Below are positions 6,232 to 13,522 of a stretch of DNA of 17,601 nt, piece by piece. Within the stretch, counting starts at the first letter, position 1; each line of letters starts with the position of its first letter. The stretch is taken from positions 1 to 17,601 of the forward strand of contig JAHFKX010000006.1 in the NCBI GenBank assembly GCA_023245115.1, given 5' to 3'. This DNA is from Candidatus Woesearchaeota archaeon (GTDB lineage Archaea; Nanobdellota; Nanobdellia; UBA10117). The position numbers and the translations under genes are program-made. The notes under the pieces are model-generated. The model searched no databases. It was not told the origin of the DNA and saw only the letters and a list, made by a program, of their open reading frames with translations.

Positions 6232-7720
6232 TTTAAATCTGCGTGGTGCGCGTGCGCAAGTCACCATTGTAAAAGGAAAAAGTTATGTCACAGTTTATGA
6301 GCTAAATTTGCCAGCCATAGAAGCCGGAACAAAGGCACTGCTCGCAGATATACGTGATAAGCTCATTGCAGAAATAACTATCGCACCGCGTGAAATTTTT
6401 GATCCGAAAACAGTTGATATTTTAATGGAACAGTTCGGCCAGAGGGCAGATAAGCTGCTTACTGAGCACATTCCCGGTATTTCTGATGAAAATAAAAAAC
6501 AGTTAATTACTTACATGTTAAACGAAACGCTCGGGCTCGGAATTCTTGAATATTTATTTGCTGATCTGTTTTTAGAAGAAGTTGTTGTAAACTCATCAAA
6601 AGAGCCGGTATGGGTGTACCACAAAATTCATGGCTGGCTAAGAACAAACATAACTCTATCTGACGAAGCACAAATCGCAAATTATGCATCCATTGTCGCC
6701 AGAAGAGTTGGCAGGCAAATTACTACGCTAGACCCGCTACTTGACGCGCACCTCATTACGGGCGACAGGGCAAACGCTACGCTGTTTCCAATATCAACGC
6801 ACGGCAACACGCTGACAATAAGAAAATTCGCAAGAAAACCATGGACAATAGTTGATTTGATAGCTAACAAAACGCTGTCATCTGAAGTAGCTGCGTTAAT
6901 CTGGACGACGATGCAATATGAGGGCAACATAATTATCTCTGGCGGCACCGCGACAGGCAAGACATCGTTTCTGCAAACCTGCCTTCCCTTTATCCAGCCA
7001 AACCACAGAATAATTTCCATCGAAGACACGCGAGAACTTTTGCTGCCGGACTTTTTGCACTGGGTTCCTATGACAACAAGAGAACCAAATCCCGAAGGCA
7101 AGGGCGAGATAACTATGCTTGACCTAATGCTGAATTCTCTTAGAATGAGGCCTGACCGCATCGTAGTCGGCGAAATAAGAAGAAAGGAGCAGGCCGAAGT
7201 TCTATTTGAAGCGATGCACACTGGACATTCAGTCTATGGCACGCTGCACGCAGACACCGCAGAGCAGACAATTGGCAGGCTGATAAACCCGCCAATCAGC
7301 GTCCCAAAAGCACAAATGGATGTAATTGACCTGCTAGTCGTTATGTTCCGAGACAGGAGAAAGGGGTTTAGGCGCATAATTGAAACCGCAGAAATAATAT
7401 CTACTGGGGGTGAAGGAACCGAAGTAGGCCTGCAACCCAACGCAATATATCGGTGGCGTCCGGCAACAGATAAGATAAGCGAACACAAGCCATCCATTAA
7501 ACTATTCGAAAAGCTTGGCCTCTATACTGGCCTCTCGCAGGCTGAACTGAAAGACGACCTGAAAAATAAACAGAAAATTCTCGATTGGATGGTAAAAAAT
7601 AAAATAGTCGACTTGGATAAAGTTGGTAAAATAATTGCTGAATTTTATAAGGACGAACAGGCAATCATAGGCGCTGCGTTGAAAGACAAAAAACCAGATA
7701 TAATTATCGGAGGTAGCTGA
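6203..7720 (+). CDS. Type IV pilus / type II secretion-like assembly ATPase (TadA/FlaI/GspE superfamily)
   Basis: 505 aa. This is a hexameric cytoplasmic ATPase that powers pilin insertion or extraction at the membrane platform. An N-terminal domain (about 1-215) precedes the RecA-like core. Walker A is GGTATGKT (247-254), the Asp box lies around SIEDTREL (about 273-280), the atypical Walker B is GEIRR (323-327), and the His box is GTLHADT (346-352). All key residues are present, so it should be active. A C-terminal extension (about 385-505) is longer than in minimal FlaI/VirB11 proteins. The strong SD fixes the start. The stop TGA directly abuts the TTG start of the platform gene. The motifs are unambiguous; assignment to pilus rather than archaellum or secretion rests on the neighbouring pilins and the absence of other archaellum genes. 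Confidence 0.95.
   Translation: MVIENIENYDLNLRGARAQVTIVKGKSYVTVYELNLPAIEAGTKALLADIRDKLIAEITIAPREIFDPKTVDILMEQFGQRADKLLTEHIPGISDENKKQLITYMLNETLGLGILEYLFADLFLEEVVVNSSKEPVWVYHKIHGWLRTNITLSDEAQIANYASIVARRVGRQITTLDPLLDAHLITGDRANATLFPISTHGNTLTIRKFARKPWTIVDLIANKTLSSEVAALIWTTMQYEGNIIISGGTATGKTSFLQTCLPFIQPNHRIISIEDTRELLLPDFLHWVPMTTREPNPEGKGEITMLDLMLNSLRMRPDRIVVGEIRRKEQAEVLFEAMHTGHSVYGTLHADTAEQTIGRLINPPISVPKAQMDVIDLLVVMFRDRRKGFRRIIETAEIISTGGEGTEVGLQPNAIYRWRPATDKISEHKPSIKLFEKLGLYTGLSQAELKDDLKNKQKILDWMVKNKIVDLDKVGKIIAEFYKDEQAIIGAALKDKKPDIIIGGS
7709..7714 (+). promoter_or_regulatory. SD site deciding a TTG start
   Basis: GGAGGT lies 6 nt before TTG at 7721, which directly follows the ATPase TGA. No better ATG exists near it: the first in-frame Met codons are inside conserved sequence. 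This supports TTG initiation. Confidence 0.8.
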
Positions 7721-8614
7721 TTGGCAAAAGATTTAACAATACCATTTTTACCAATGCCCTTAAAAGTTGCCAGAAAATCAGTCCATAATTTAATTGGCAT
7801 GGGTGAAAAACTGAATCGCCTCGTGCCAAGCCTTGGATTCAATCTAAAGCAGGCAGGCATAGATATTAGCTCACGTGAATACGCAGCAATAGTATTATTT
7901 TCTGCCATTTTTTATGGCTTGCTATTCACACTAACCTTCTTGATTTTTGGAATTTTTTCTGGAACCGCTGCATTCATTGGGCTCTCGCCATTTATAGGCT
8001 TACTAATGGCAATTATGGTTGGATTTTACCAGTTGACATATCCGCACGTCCTGCTGGCGCGAAGGGTTGCGGACATAGATCGGAATCTTATTTTTGCAGT
8101 TAAAAATCTGTTAGTGCAGGTATATGCGGGCATTCCATTATTTGACGCCATCTCTAATGTTGCAGACTCCGAATTCGGTGCGGTTTCTACAGAATTCAAA
8201 AAGGCCATAAATGAAATGGAAAGCGGAAAACAGATTGAAACAGCATTAGAAGACCTCGCAGTCAAAAACCCATCAAATTACTTCAGGCGGGCAATAGGTC
8301 AGCTTGCCTCGGGAATAAAGTCTGGCGGCAAGATCGCCGATGTGCTTAGTTCAATAGTTGATTACCTGTCATCTGAGCAAATGCTATTAGTAAGAAAGTA
8401 CGGCTCTAGCTTAAATCCGCTGGCAATGGGATACATGCTTCTCGCAGTGATATTGCCAGCACTTGCGGTAACATTTATGATAGTGCTTGGCTCTTTCCCA
8501 GCCATAAAAGTCAACAACAATATGTTCATAATTTTATTGTTTGTAGTTACTGTCTTTCAGATTATGTACGTTGGCATGATGAAATCAAAAAGACCTAATT
8601 TGATAGGTGCATAA
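7721..8614 (+). CDS. Pilus platform membrane protein 1 (TadC/FlaJ, T2SSF domain)
   Basis: 297 aa from a TTG start set by an SD site. Predicted membrane helices lie near 53-77, 81-105, 233-258 and 266-287. Between them a cytoplasmic helical T2SSF domain (about 118-230) carries the family-typical stretch ASGIKSGGKIADVLSSIVDYL. Proteins of this family form the inner-membrane core that the assembly ATPase rotates or rocks to push pilins into the filament. The order ATPase, platform, platform is typical of archaeal pilus and TadA-TadB-TadC-like loci. The stop shares one base with the next ATG (TAATG), so the two platform proteins are translationally coupled and probably pair as a heteromer. Confidence 0.93.
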   Translation: MAKDLTIPFLPMPLKVARKSVHNLIGMGEKLNRLVPSLGFNLKQAGIDISSREYAAIVLFSAIFYGLLFTLTFLIFGIFSGTAAFIGLSPFIGLLMAIMVGFYQLTYPHVLLARRVADIDRNLIFAVKNLLVQVYAGIPLFDAISNVADSEFGAVSTEFKKAINEMESGKQIETALEDLAVKNPSNYFRRAIGQLASGIKSGGKIADVLSSIVDYLSSEQMLLVRKYGSSLNPLAMGYMLLAVILPALAVTFMIVLGSFPAIKVNNNMFIILLFVVTVFQIMYVGMMKSKRPNLIGA

Positions 8615-9594
8615 TGGCATACAGAATATTTTCTACGCTCTACCCGCATGGGTTTAGGGACTGGGTTAAGGAGCTGCTGCAATTTACAGATGTAAAAACA
8701 GATGCAAACAGGTTTATTGGCATTATGCTTGCCTTTGGATTTGGAATTGGATTTGCAGCTGCATTTAATTTATTCGTTTTTTTAAGAATTCCGTTCTGGC
8801 TTAGCCTGCCAGTTGTATTCGTGACTATTCAGTTAGCTGTCTACGGCTGGCTCTCTGTCGCAGCGGACGCAAAGGGTAAGCTGATTGTTGGCATCCTGCC
8901 TGAAGCTCTGCAAATGATGGCAACAAATATAAAGTCTGGCCTCACCACAGACCGTGCAATCATTACAACTACGCGCCAAGAATTTGGGCCGCTTGGAAAC
9001 GAATTACGAATTGTTGGCCGCGAGGTAGTCGCTGGCATACCACTTGAAAAGGCACTTATCAACATGACAAAAAGGGTGCGCTCCAAAATTCTCGAAAGGA
9101 CGATTAGCTTAATTGTGGAAGGAATAAAGTCTGGCGGTAAGCTCGCTGAGCTTTTAGAACAAACTGCAAAAGATTTACAAGACCAACAAATGCTGCAAAA
9201 AGAAATTGCGGCGAATGTAGGCAGCTACGCATTATTTATTTTTATTGCTGCGGCACTTGGCGCGCCGCTGCTATTTGGCCTGTCTTCTTTTATAGTACAG
9301 GTTCTTTCCAGCCAGCTTTCAATTACTAAGCCACTTGCCAGCTCATTCGGTTCAGTCGGTCTTTCTATGACCACTGGCGGTCCCCGCCTTGACCCACGGG
9401 CAGTTATTTATTTTGCAGTAACACTTCTTTCCATAACAAGTATATTTGCCAGTTTGATTATTGGCATAATACGCGGCGGAAAAGAAAAAGTAGGTTACAA
9501 ATACATACCCATACTTTTGGTCTGCTCACTTGCAATCTTTTTCCTTGTCAGGTATGTTCTTACGAACGTGTTTGGGCACCTGCTCCATGTTTAG
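8614..9594 (+). CDS. Pilus platform membrane protein 2 (TadC/FlaJ, T2SSF domain)
   Basis: 326 aa and paralogous to the preceding gene. Membrane helices lie near 33-58, 61-83, 204-230, 262-286 and 297-318, one more than its partner. The cytoplasmic T2SSF domain (about 90-200) includes MATNIKSGLTTDRAI and VEGIKSGGKLAELLEQTAKDL, matching the partner's IKSGGK block. AGGTG (8605-8609) serves as SD, 4 nt before the ATG. Many archaeal type IV pilus systems use a single platform protein with a duplicated T2SSF domain. Here the two halves are separate adjacent genes, as in bacterial TadB/TadC. It is followed by a new promoter for the major pilin. Confidence 0.92.
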   Translation: MAYRIFSTLYPHGFRDWVKELLQFTDVKTDANRFIGIMLAFGFGIGFAAAFNLFVFLRIPFWLSLPVVFVTIQLAVYGWLSVAADAKGKLIVGILPEALQMMATNIKSGLTTDRAIITTTRQEFGPLGNELRIVGREVVAGIPLEKALINMTKRVRSKILERTISLIVEGIKSGGKLAELLEQTAKDLQDQQMLQKEIAANVGSYALFIFIAAALGAPLLFGLSSFIVQVLSSQLSITKPLASSFGSVGLSMTTGGPRLDPRAVIYFAVTLLSITSIFASLIIGIIRGGKEKVGYKYIPILLVCSLAIFFLVRYVLTNVFGHLLHV

Positions 9595-9604
9595 TGCGCA
9601 GAAA

Positions 9605-9614
9605 ACTTTAAATA
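9605..9614 (+). promoter_or_regulatory. TATA box for the major pilin gene
   Basis: ACTTTAAATA is preceded by a purine-rich GCAGAAA that could be a BRE. It predicts a transcription start near 9635, giving a short leader that ends with the SD site. This separates the pilin from the motor genes and would allow much higher expression. Confidence 0.6.
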
Positions 9615-9637
9615 CGGTTACAATCAGTAAAACGCAA

Positions 9638-9644
9638 GGGAGGT
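9638..9644 (+). promoter_or_regulatory. Strong SD site for the major pilin
   Basis: GGGAGGT lies 5 nt before the ATG at 9650. Unlike the other promoter-proximal genes here, this one combines a TATA box with a strong SD. Confidence 0.75.
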
Positions 9645-9649
9645 AACTA

Positions 9650-10111
9650 ATGGCTAAGAAAGGACAGGCGGCTTTAGAGTACTTAACGACATACGGCTGG
9701 CTACTCGTAATAATTGTAATTGTGGCCGGCGCGCTTTATTCGTTGGGCGTTTTTAGCCCCGGAACATATCAAGGAAAAACTTGTACTGGTTTCACGGGAC
9801 AGGTAACCTACGTTGACCATAAGCTAGCAAGCGACGGGGCATTTACGTTCGTGCTCGCCAACAATGTGGGAAAATCTGTAATCGGCGTAAGCAGTGTTAA
9901 GATGACCTTACAAGACGGAACAACGATAGACGATACGACACCTGGTGTTACGGTGCCTTGGACGCCTGGTGCCAAAAGAACGTTAATATTGGGCGGACCA
10001 ATCGCAGGTTCTGTTGGTAACTCGTATTCAATGACCGTTACAGTAACATACGATACCAGTGATATAATAGGGCACAAACAGACAGGAACATGCACGGGTT
10101 CCGTAGAATAA
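9650..10111 (+). CDS. Class III signal peptide pilin, likely major subunit
   Basis: 153 aa. The N-terminus MAKKGQAALEYLTTYGWLLV is a textbook class III leader: a basic leader, Gln as residue +1 after cleavage, then ALEY and a hydrophobic helix (about 9-32) that forms the filament core. The head domain (about 35-153) is small and beta-rich, Thr/Gly/Val-dense, with two Cys (in KTCTGF near the start and GTCTGS at the end) that likely form a disulfide closing the domain. Its own promoter, strong SD and downstream T-rich terminator make it a monocistronic, highly expressed unit, which suits the main filament subunit. That role is inferred from expression signals and position, not proven by sequence. 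Confidence 0.9.
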   Translation: MAKKGQAALEYLTTYGWLLVIIVIVAGALYSLGVFSPGTYQGKTCTGFTGQVTYVDHKLASDGAFTFVLANNVGKSVIGVSSVKMTLQDGTTIDDTTPGVTVPWTPGAKRTLILGGPIAGSVGNSYSMTVTVTYDTSDIIGHKQTGTCTGSVE

Positions 10112-10118
10112 ATATATA

Positions 10119-10136
10119 TTTCTTTTTTTAATTTTT
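10119..10136 (+). terminator. T-rich archaeal terminator after the major pilin
   Basis: A run of Ts broken by single C and A bases begins 8 nt after the pilin stop. Archaeal RNA polymerase terminates on such U-tracts without a hairpin. It lies in the 49-nt gap between convergent genes. Confidence 0.6.
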
Positions 10137-10160
10137 GACAATTTACACATAACACATTAA

Positions 10161-10880
10161 TTAGACAAATTTAGCGCCAAGCAAAGTACCAATAGCATAG
10201 CCTGCCAGCGCGGCTATTATGCCAATCACCGACATTTCAAGCCCGCTCTTCCATGGGTTGCCAATTGTAGTTTTCGCCTTGTAAAACCCGACAAAAAACA
10301 GAACTATTGTCGAAATAATTAAAGTCGCCCAAATAGCAGTTTGTACTGGCAAAAACAAAAATGGCACAACGGGAATAAATGAACCAATAATTGCCGAAAG
10401 CCCGACAACTACTGCAATGTTTAGCGGGCTTACTTTCGCAGGGTAAATTTTCAATTCCTGCTCCATCATAACAGTAAGCCAGCGCCTTTTATTCGACGTA
10501 ATATGCTCGACAATTTTTTTAAGCAGTGAACCCCTGAAACCAAATCGTGTGTAAATTTCTTCTATTTCTTTTCGCTCGGCCCACGGCACATCTTCAATCT
10601 CGCGTTTTTCGCGGTCAACTTCAGACTGATAAAACTCACGCTCTGCCTTGAAAGATGTATAAGCGACTGCGGCCATAGAAATTGATTCTGCAAATGCTGC
10701 GGCGATTGCGGCAATGATTATAACATTGAAACTTTTTGTGGCAGTTGCCACGCCAAGTACAACACCCAAAACATTTACGAGCCCATCCTGCCAGCCAAGA
10801 ATGAAGTCACGCATGCGCGAGCCATTGCGGTTAGCTTTCGGCTCAATATGTCTCTTTCGGATTACTGCCTGTCGGGCCAT
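10161..10880 (-). CDS. VIT1/CCC1-family metal transporter
   Basis: 239 aa. The family exports Fe2+ or Mn2+ from the cytosol into vacuoles or out of the cell, usually with proton exchange. The N-terminal signature DFILGWQDGLVNVLGVVLGVA (24-44, with Asp32) and the second helix AAAFAESISMAAVAY (61-75, with Glu65 and Met69) match family hallmarks. A charged cytoplasmic region (about 78-145) with many Glu and a Met-Met-Glu (138-140) corresponds to the metal-binding domain. Further helices lie near 153-175, 180-200 and 213-236. Length and five-helix topology fit the family. The gene appears monocistronic with its own TATA box, in the gap after metG. Metal specificity cannot be read from the sequence. 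Confidence 0.88.
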   Translation of the reverse strand: MARQAVIRKRHIEPKANRNGSRMRDFILGWQDGLVNVLGVVLGVATATKSFNVIIIAAIAAAFAESISMAAVAYTSFKAEREFYQSEVDREKREIEDVPWAERKEIEEIYTRFGFRGSLLKKIVEHITSNKRRWLTVMMEQELKIYPAKVSPLNIAVVVGLSAIIGSFIPVVPFLFLPVQTAIWATLIISTIVLFFVGFYKAKTTIGNPWKSGLEMSVIGIIAALAGYAIGTLLGAKFV

Positions 10881-10900
10881 AGATTAAAACTAACTTCCAG

Positions 10901-10908
10901 ATTTAAAT
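10901..10908 (-). promoter_or_regulatory. TATA box for the VIT1/CCC1 gene (leaderless)
   Basis: ATTTAAAT is centred about 24 nt upstream of the ATG at 10880, with no SD site. A leaderless transcript is predicted. Confidence 0.5.
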
Positions 10909-10932
10909 GCCTGCTTTATCAATTCACAGTGA

Positions 10933-12924
10933 TTACCTAACTATTCCAACAACAGTAAATTTAGTCTTAATCTCCCCGTCGGATGTTTTCAAAACTATGC
11001 CATTGGAGCTTAGCCTGCTGTTTTCAACTTTTAATCCGAGTTTTTCGAACTCTTTTATGTCAACTTCTTTTTGTGGCTTAAATGCCAGTCCCTCCGCAAA
11101 AATTCTTTCTCCGGGCTGTCCGACAGGCGAGATTACCTCGTCTTGGCCATCTGCAACAGCTGCCAACAGCATTCCCTGCGAAAGTTCGCCGCGCAGCTTG
11201 ACGGGTTTCAAATTTGCAACCAAGACAATTTTCTTGCCGATTAAATCCTGCGGCGAATAAAACTTTTTAATTCCCGCCACGATTTGCCGGCCACCGAGCT
11301 CCCCAACATCAATCTGAAGTTTAAGCAGTTTATCAGAGTCTACTACTGGCTCTGCAGATTTTATTTCTGCGACTCGCAAATCAACTGCAGATATGATTTC
11401 TTTTTTTACAACTGGAACAATTATGGGATCGAATTTTTCTACTTTCTTGAAAAGTATTTCACCCTTTACGGTTTTCGTGCCAGATTTAATCTGCCCATAT
11501 TTTATTTTTGCGAGCTTCGGCGTTTCAATTCCAAGCTGTTTTGCAACTTTCTCTGCACTTTCTGGAATGAACGGCCAAGTAAGCGCGGAAATCACGCGCA
11601 AACACTCAGCGATGTTGAATAAAACGCCATTCAATCTTTTATCCTGATTTTTAGCCAACTCCCAAGGTTTGCAGTCATTTACGTATTTATTGGCCAAGCT
11701 GGCAAATGAAAATATTTTTTCCAGCGCATGATGCACTTCAACTTGCTCAACATCTTTCGCTGACTCTTTCAAAACTTTTTCAAATTCTTTTTTCAGGTTT
11801 GCGTCAGGCTTGCCTTTCGGAACCTTACCGCCGGAAAACTTTTCAATTAAAGTCAGGCCGCGCGATAATAAGTTACCTAAGTTGTCTGCCAAATCGGAAT
11901 TCAGCCGCTCAACCATAATTTTTTCTGAGAAATCGCCATCCTCACGCGGATTTATCTCACGCAGCAGCGCGTATCGGACTGCGTCTGCGCCGTACTTTTC
12001 CACCAAAACGCGTGGCTCGATTGTATTCCCAAGTGACTTTGAAATTTTCTGGCCATTAATCGTGAGGAAGCCGTGAATGAAAATCTTTTTTGCAGGCTTT
12101 ATGCCTGCGGCGAACAGCAATGCAGGCCAGATAACTGTATGAAACCACGCATTGTCCTTGCCAAGAAGTTGGACATCGGCCGGCCAGTATTTCTTGAACT
12201 CCTTGCCGGGCCAGTTCAAACCAGAAATATAACATTGCAACGCCTCGAACCAAACATAAGTCACGTGCTTCTCGTCTAGCGGAAATGGAATTCCCCAGCC
12301 AACTGACGCACGAGAAATCGACAAATCCTTCAAGCCTTCTTTTACTCTATTAATTATTTCCTCGCGCCTGTTTTCCGGCGAGATATATTCGGGATTATCT
12401 TTGTAGAGCTTCAGGAGTTTATCTTGATATTTTGAAAGTTTGAAGAAGTAGGATTCCTCTTTCACTAACTCCGCTTCTCGTTTGTGAATGGGACAAATCT
12501 TTCCGTTTGTCAAATCTTTTTCAGTGTAAAACGTTTCACATGGCACGCAGTAAAGGCCTTCGTAAGTCCCTTTGTAAATGTCCTTCTTAATTTTTTTTGT
12601 AAATTCCTTAACGACTTTTTTGTGCTGTTCGCTTGTTGTGCGCAGGAAAATATCGTAGTCTATATTTAATTTTTTCCAATTATTCTCAAAACCTTTTGCT
12701 AAATCATCGACAAAATCCTGCGGTTCCTTGCCGGCCGCCTGTGCTGACCTCTGGATTTTCAGGCCGTGTTCATCCGTGCCAGTCAGAAACAGCGAGTCAT
12801 ATCCAAGGCTTTTGTGCCATCGCTTCAAAACGTCAGCAAGAATTTTCTGGTAGCTGTGCCCGATGTGTGGCAGATTATTTGTGTAATCTATCGCTGTCGT
12901 GACGTAAAATTTCTTGCTAGCCAT
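10933..12924 (-). CDS. metG: Methionyl-tRNA synthetase with C-terminal tRNA-binding domain
   Basis: 663 aa. It charges tRNA-Met with methionine in the cytoplasm. Class I motifs are intact: HIGH at 20-23 (LPHIGHSY) and KMSKS as KISKS at 293-297. A zinc knuckle with Cys126, Cys129, Cys144 and His147 sits in the insertion domain. The anticodon-binding helical domain (about 355-500) contains KYVNDCKPWELAK. Residues 515-663 are an EMAP-II/Trbp111-like tRNA-binding OB domain (DLRVAEIKSAEPVVDSDKLL). The opening FYVTTAIDYTNNLPHIGH, TGTDEHGLKIQRSA and the single-polypeptide C-terminal domain look more like bacterial (short-type, Bacillus/CPR-like) MetRS than the usual euryarchaeal form, suggesting ancient transfer. 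AGGAGGT 7 nt before the ATG fixes the start. Confidence 0.97.
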   Translation of the reverse strand: MASKKFYVTTAIDYTNNLPHIGHSYQKILADVLKRWHKSLGYDSLFLTGTDEHGLKIQRSAQAAGKEPQDFVDDLAKGFENNWKKLNIDYDIFLRTTSEQHKKVVKEFTKKIKKDIYKGTYEGLYCVPCETFYTEKDLTNGKICPIHKREAELVKEESYFFKLSKYQDKLLKLYKDNPEYISPENRREEIINRVKEGLKDLSISRASVGWGIPFPLDEKHVTYVWFEALQCYISGLNWPGKEFKKYWPADVQLLGKDNAWFHTVIWPALLFAAGIKPAKKIFIHGFLTINGQKISKSLGNTIEPRVLVEKYGADAVRYALLREINPREDGDFSEKIMVERLNSDLADNLGNLLSRGLTLIEKFSGGKVPKGKPDANLKKEFEKVLKESAKDVEQVEVHHALEKIFSFASLANKYVNDCKPWELAKNQDKRLNGVLFNIAECLRVISALTWPFIPESAEKVAKQLGIETPKLAKIKYGQIKSGTKTVKGEILFKKVEKFDPIIVPVVKKEIISAVDLRVAEIKSAEPVVDSDKLLKLQIDVGELGGRQIVAGIKKFYSPQDLIGKKIVLVANLKPVKLRGELSQGMLLAAVADGQDEVISPVGQPGERIFAEGLAFKPQKEVDIKEFEKLGLKVENSRLSSNGIVLKTSDGEIKTKFTVVGIVR

Positions 12925-12931
12925 AGTTAAA

Positions 12932-12938
12932 ACCTCCT
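12932..12938 (-). promoter_or_regulatory. SD site for metG
   Basis: AGGAGGT on the minus strand lies 7 nt before the ATG at 12924. An SD this strong implies a real leader. The transcript therefore probably starts upstream, not from the AT-rich CTTTTTAAAG at 12956-12947, which would start the RNA inside or after the SD. Confidence 0.8.
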
Positions 12939-13026
12939 AAATCTAACTTTAAAAAGTTTCTACAAAGAACGCATCCGACAATCACTTCGTGGTATTAGTT
13001 TAATCACCGCTATTGTTCTATTTACT

Positions 13027-13042
13027 GAAATATATAAAGCTT
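13027..13042 (-). promoter_or_regulatory. Possible metG promoter in AT-rich gap
   Basis: The 149-nt gap between metG and the phasin-like gene is AT-rich. TTTATATATT within 13027-13042 (minus strand) is a TATA-like box that would give a leader of about 80 nt including the SD. Other TATA-like runs (13046-13075) overlap the end of the upstream gene, so the choice is uncertain. No tRNA or other RNA gene was found in the gap. Confidence 0.3.
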
Positions 13043-13073
13043 TGCTTAAATAGATATATATAAAAATATATAC

Positions 13074-13373
13074 CTACCTTTTGGCCTTCTTCTCCATGCT
13101 GGCCAGCACTTGATCAATCTTTTTCAGGCCATTCCTCGCTTCAGCAATACCCTTCCTTAGCTGCCTTGAAGATTGCTTGCCTGCTAGCGCGTATACGTCC
13201 TTCTGAATTTTACCGACGTATGCTAACACATTCTTCGCAACCTTTTTGCCTTCACTCGCAGTTATTCGGTGCTTCTTTGCCAGGTTCTTTAATGTTTTCT
13301 TGGCCAGCTCGTTTGCCATGGCTGCAGCACCAACACCAAACAAAACTCCTTGTCTTACCATATTTTTTGCCAT
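13074..13373 (-). CDS. Phasin-like small helical protein next to UbiB-family kinase
   Basis: 99 aa, basic and almost entirely helical. A short hydrophobic stretch (about 8-20, GVLFGVGAAAMA) is followed by KKTLKNLAKKHRITASEGKKVAKNVLAYVGKIQKDVYAL. That resembles the 'short hydrophobic start, then a helix-turn with x-ITxxEGKK' pattern of phasin / polyhydroxyalkanoate granule-associated-like proteins and small partners of ABC1/UbiB kinases. The C-terminal part (about 65-99) could form a coiled coil. It lies downstream of the UbiB-family gene on the same strand, now separated by an inserted segment. The pairing suggests a lipid- or membrane-associated partner, but I hold this family call loosely. 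No clear SD is present. Confidence 0.7.
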   Translation of the reverse strand: MAKNMVRQGVLFGVGAAAMANELAKKTLKNLAKKHRITASEGKKVAKNVLAYVGKIQKDVYALAGKQSSRQLRKGIAEARNGLKKIDQVLASMEKKAKR

Positions 13374-13387
13374 TTTATTTTACTCAT

Positions 13388-13417
13388 ACCTGAGCCCTCA
13401 ATATTGAGATTATCATC
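13388..13417. repeat. 30-bp direct repeat, copy 1 (intergenic)
   Basis: An exact 30-bp copy of the segment at 13523-13552, 135 bp away. It contains the 12-bp perfect palindrome CTCAATATTGAG (13397-13408). Read on the minus strand it repeats the last codons of the UbiB-family gene (MIISILRAQV) followed by a stop (GTA TGA), 15 nt upstream of the phasin-like ATG. It therefore looks like the original gene end, left behind by an insertion or duplication. Confidence 0.9.
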
Positions 13418-13522
13418 GCCGAACCGCAGGGGGCTCTGCCCCCTTCAGTTTGTGGCAACTTCCTGATTCCCCCGACGCACCATGAGATAACACGAGCTTA
13501 GCGCACACCATACCCAACCTAA
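13418..13522. mobile_element. About 105-bp insert between the direct repeats, with GC-rich hairpin
   Basis: The segment between the two repeat copies is richer in GC than its surroundings. It carries AGGGGGC-tct-GCCCCCT (13428-13434 with 13438-13444), a strong 7-bp hairpin. No ORF of note is present. A small non-autonomous element with a 30-bp target duplication, or a residual attachment-site pair, would produce this layout. A slipped tandem duplication of unrelated DNA is less simple, because the insert itself is unique in the window. Confidence 0.45.

Noticed and set aside
6682..7221. 179-codon minus-strand frame inside the ATPase gene
   Set aside because: It overlaps the Walker-motif core of a well-supported ATPase and has no SD, TATA box or recognisable motif.
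12925..13073. tRNA or small RNA gene in the gap before metG
   Set aside because: I could not form a cloverleaf or a clear box C/D pair; the sequence is mainly AT-rich promoter-like DNA.
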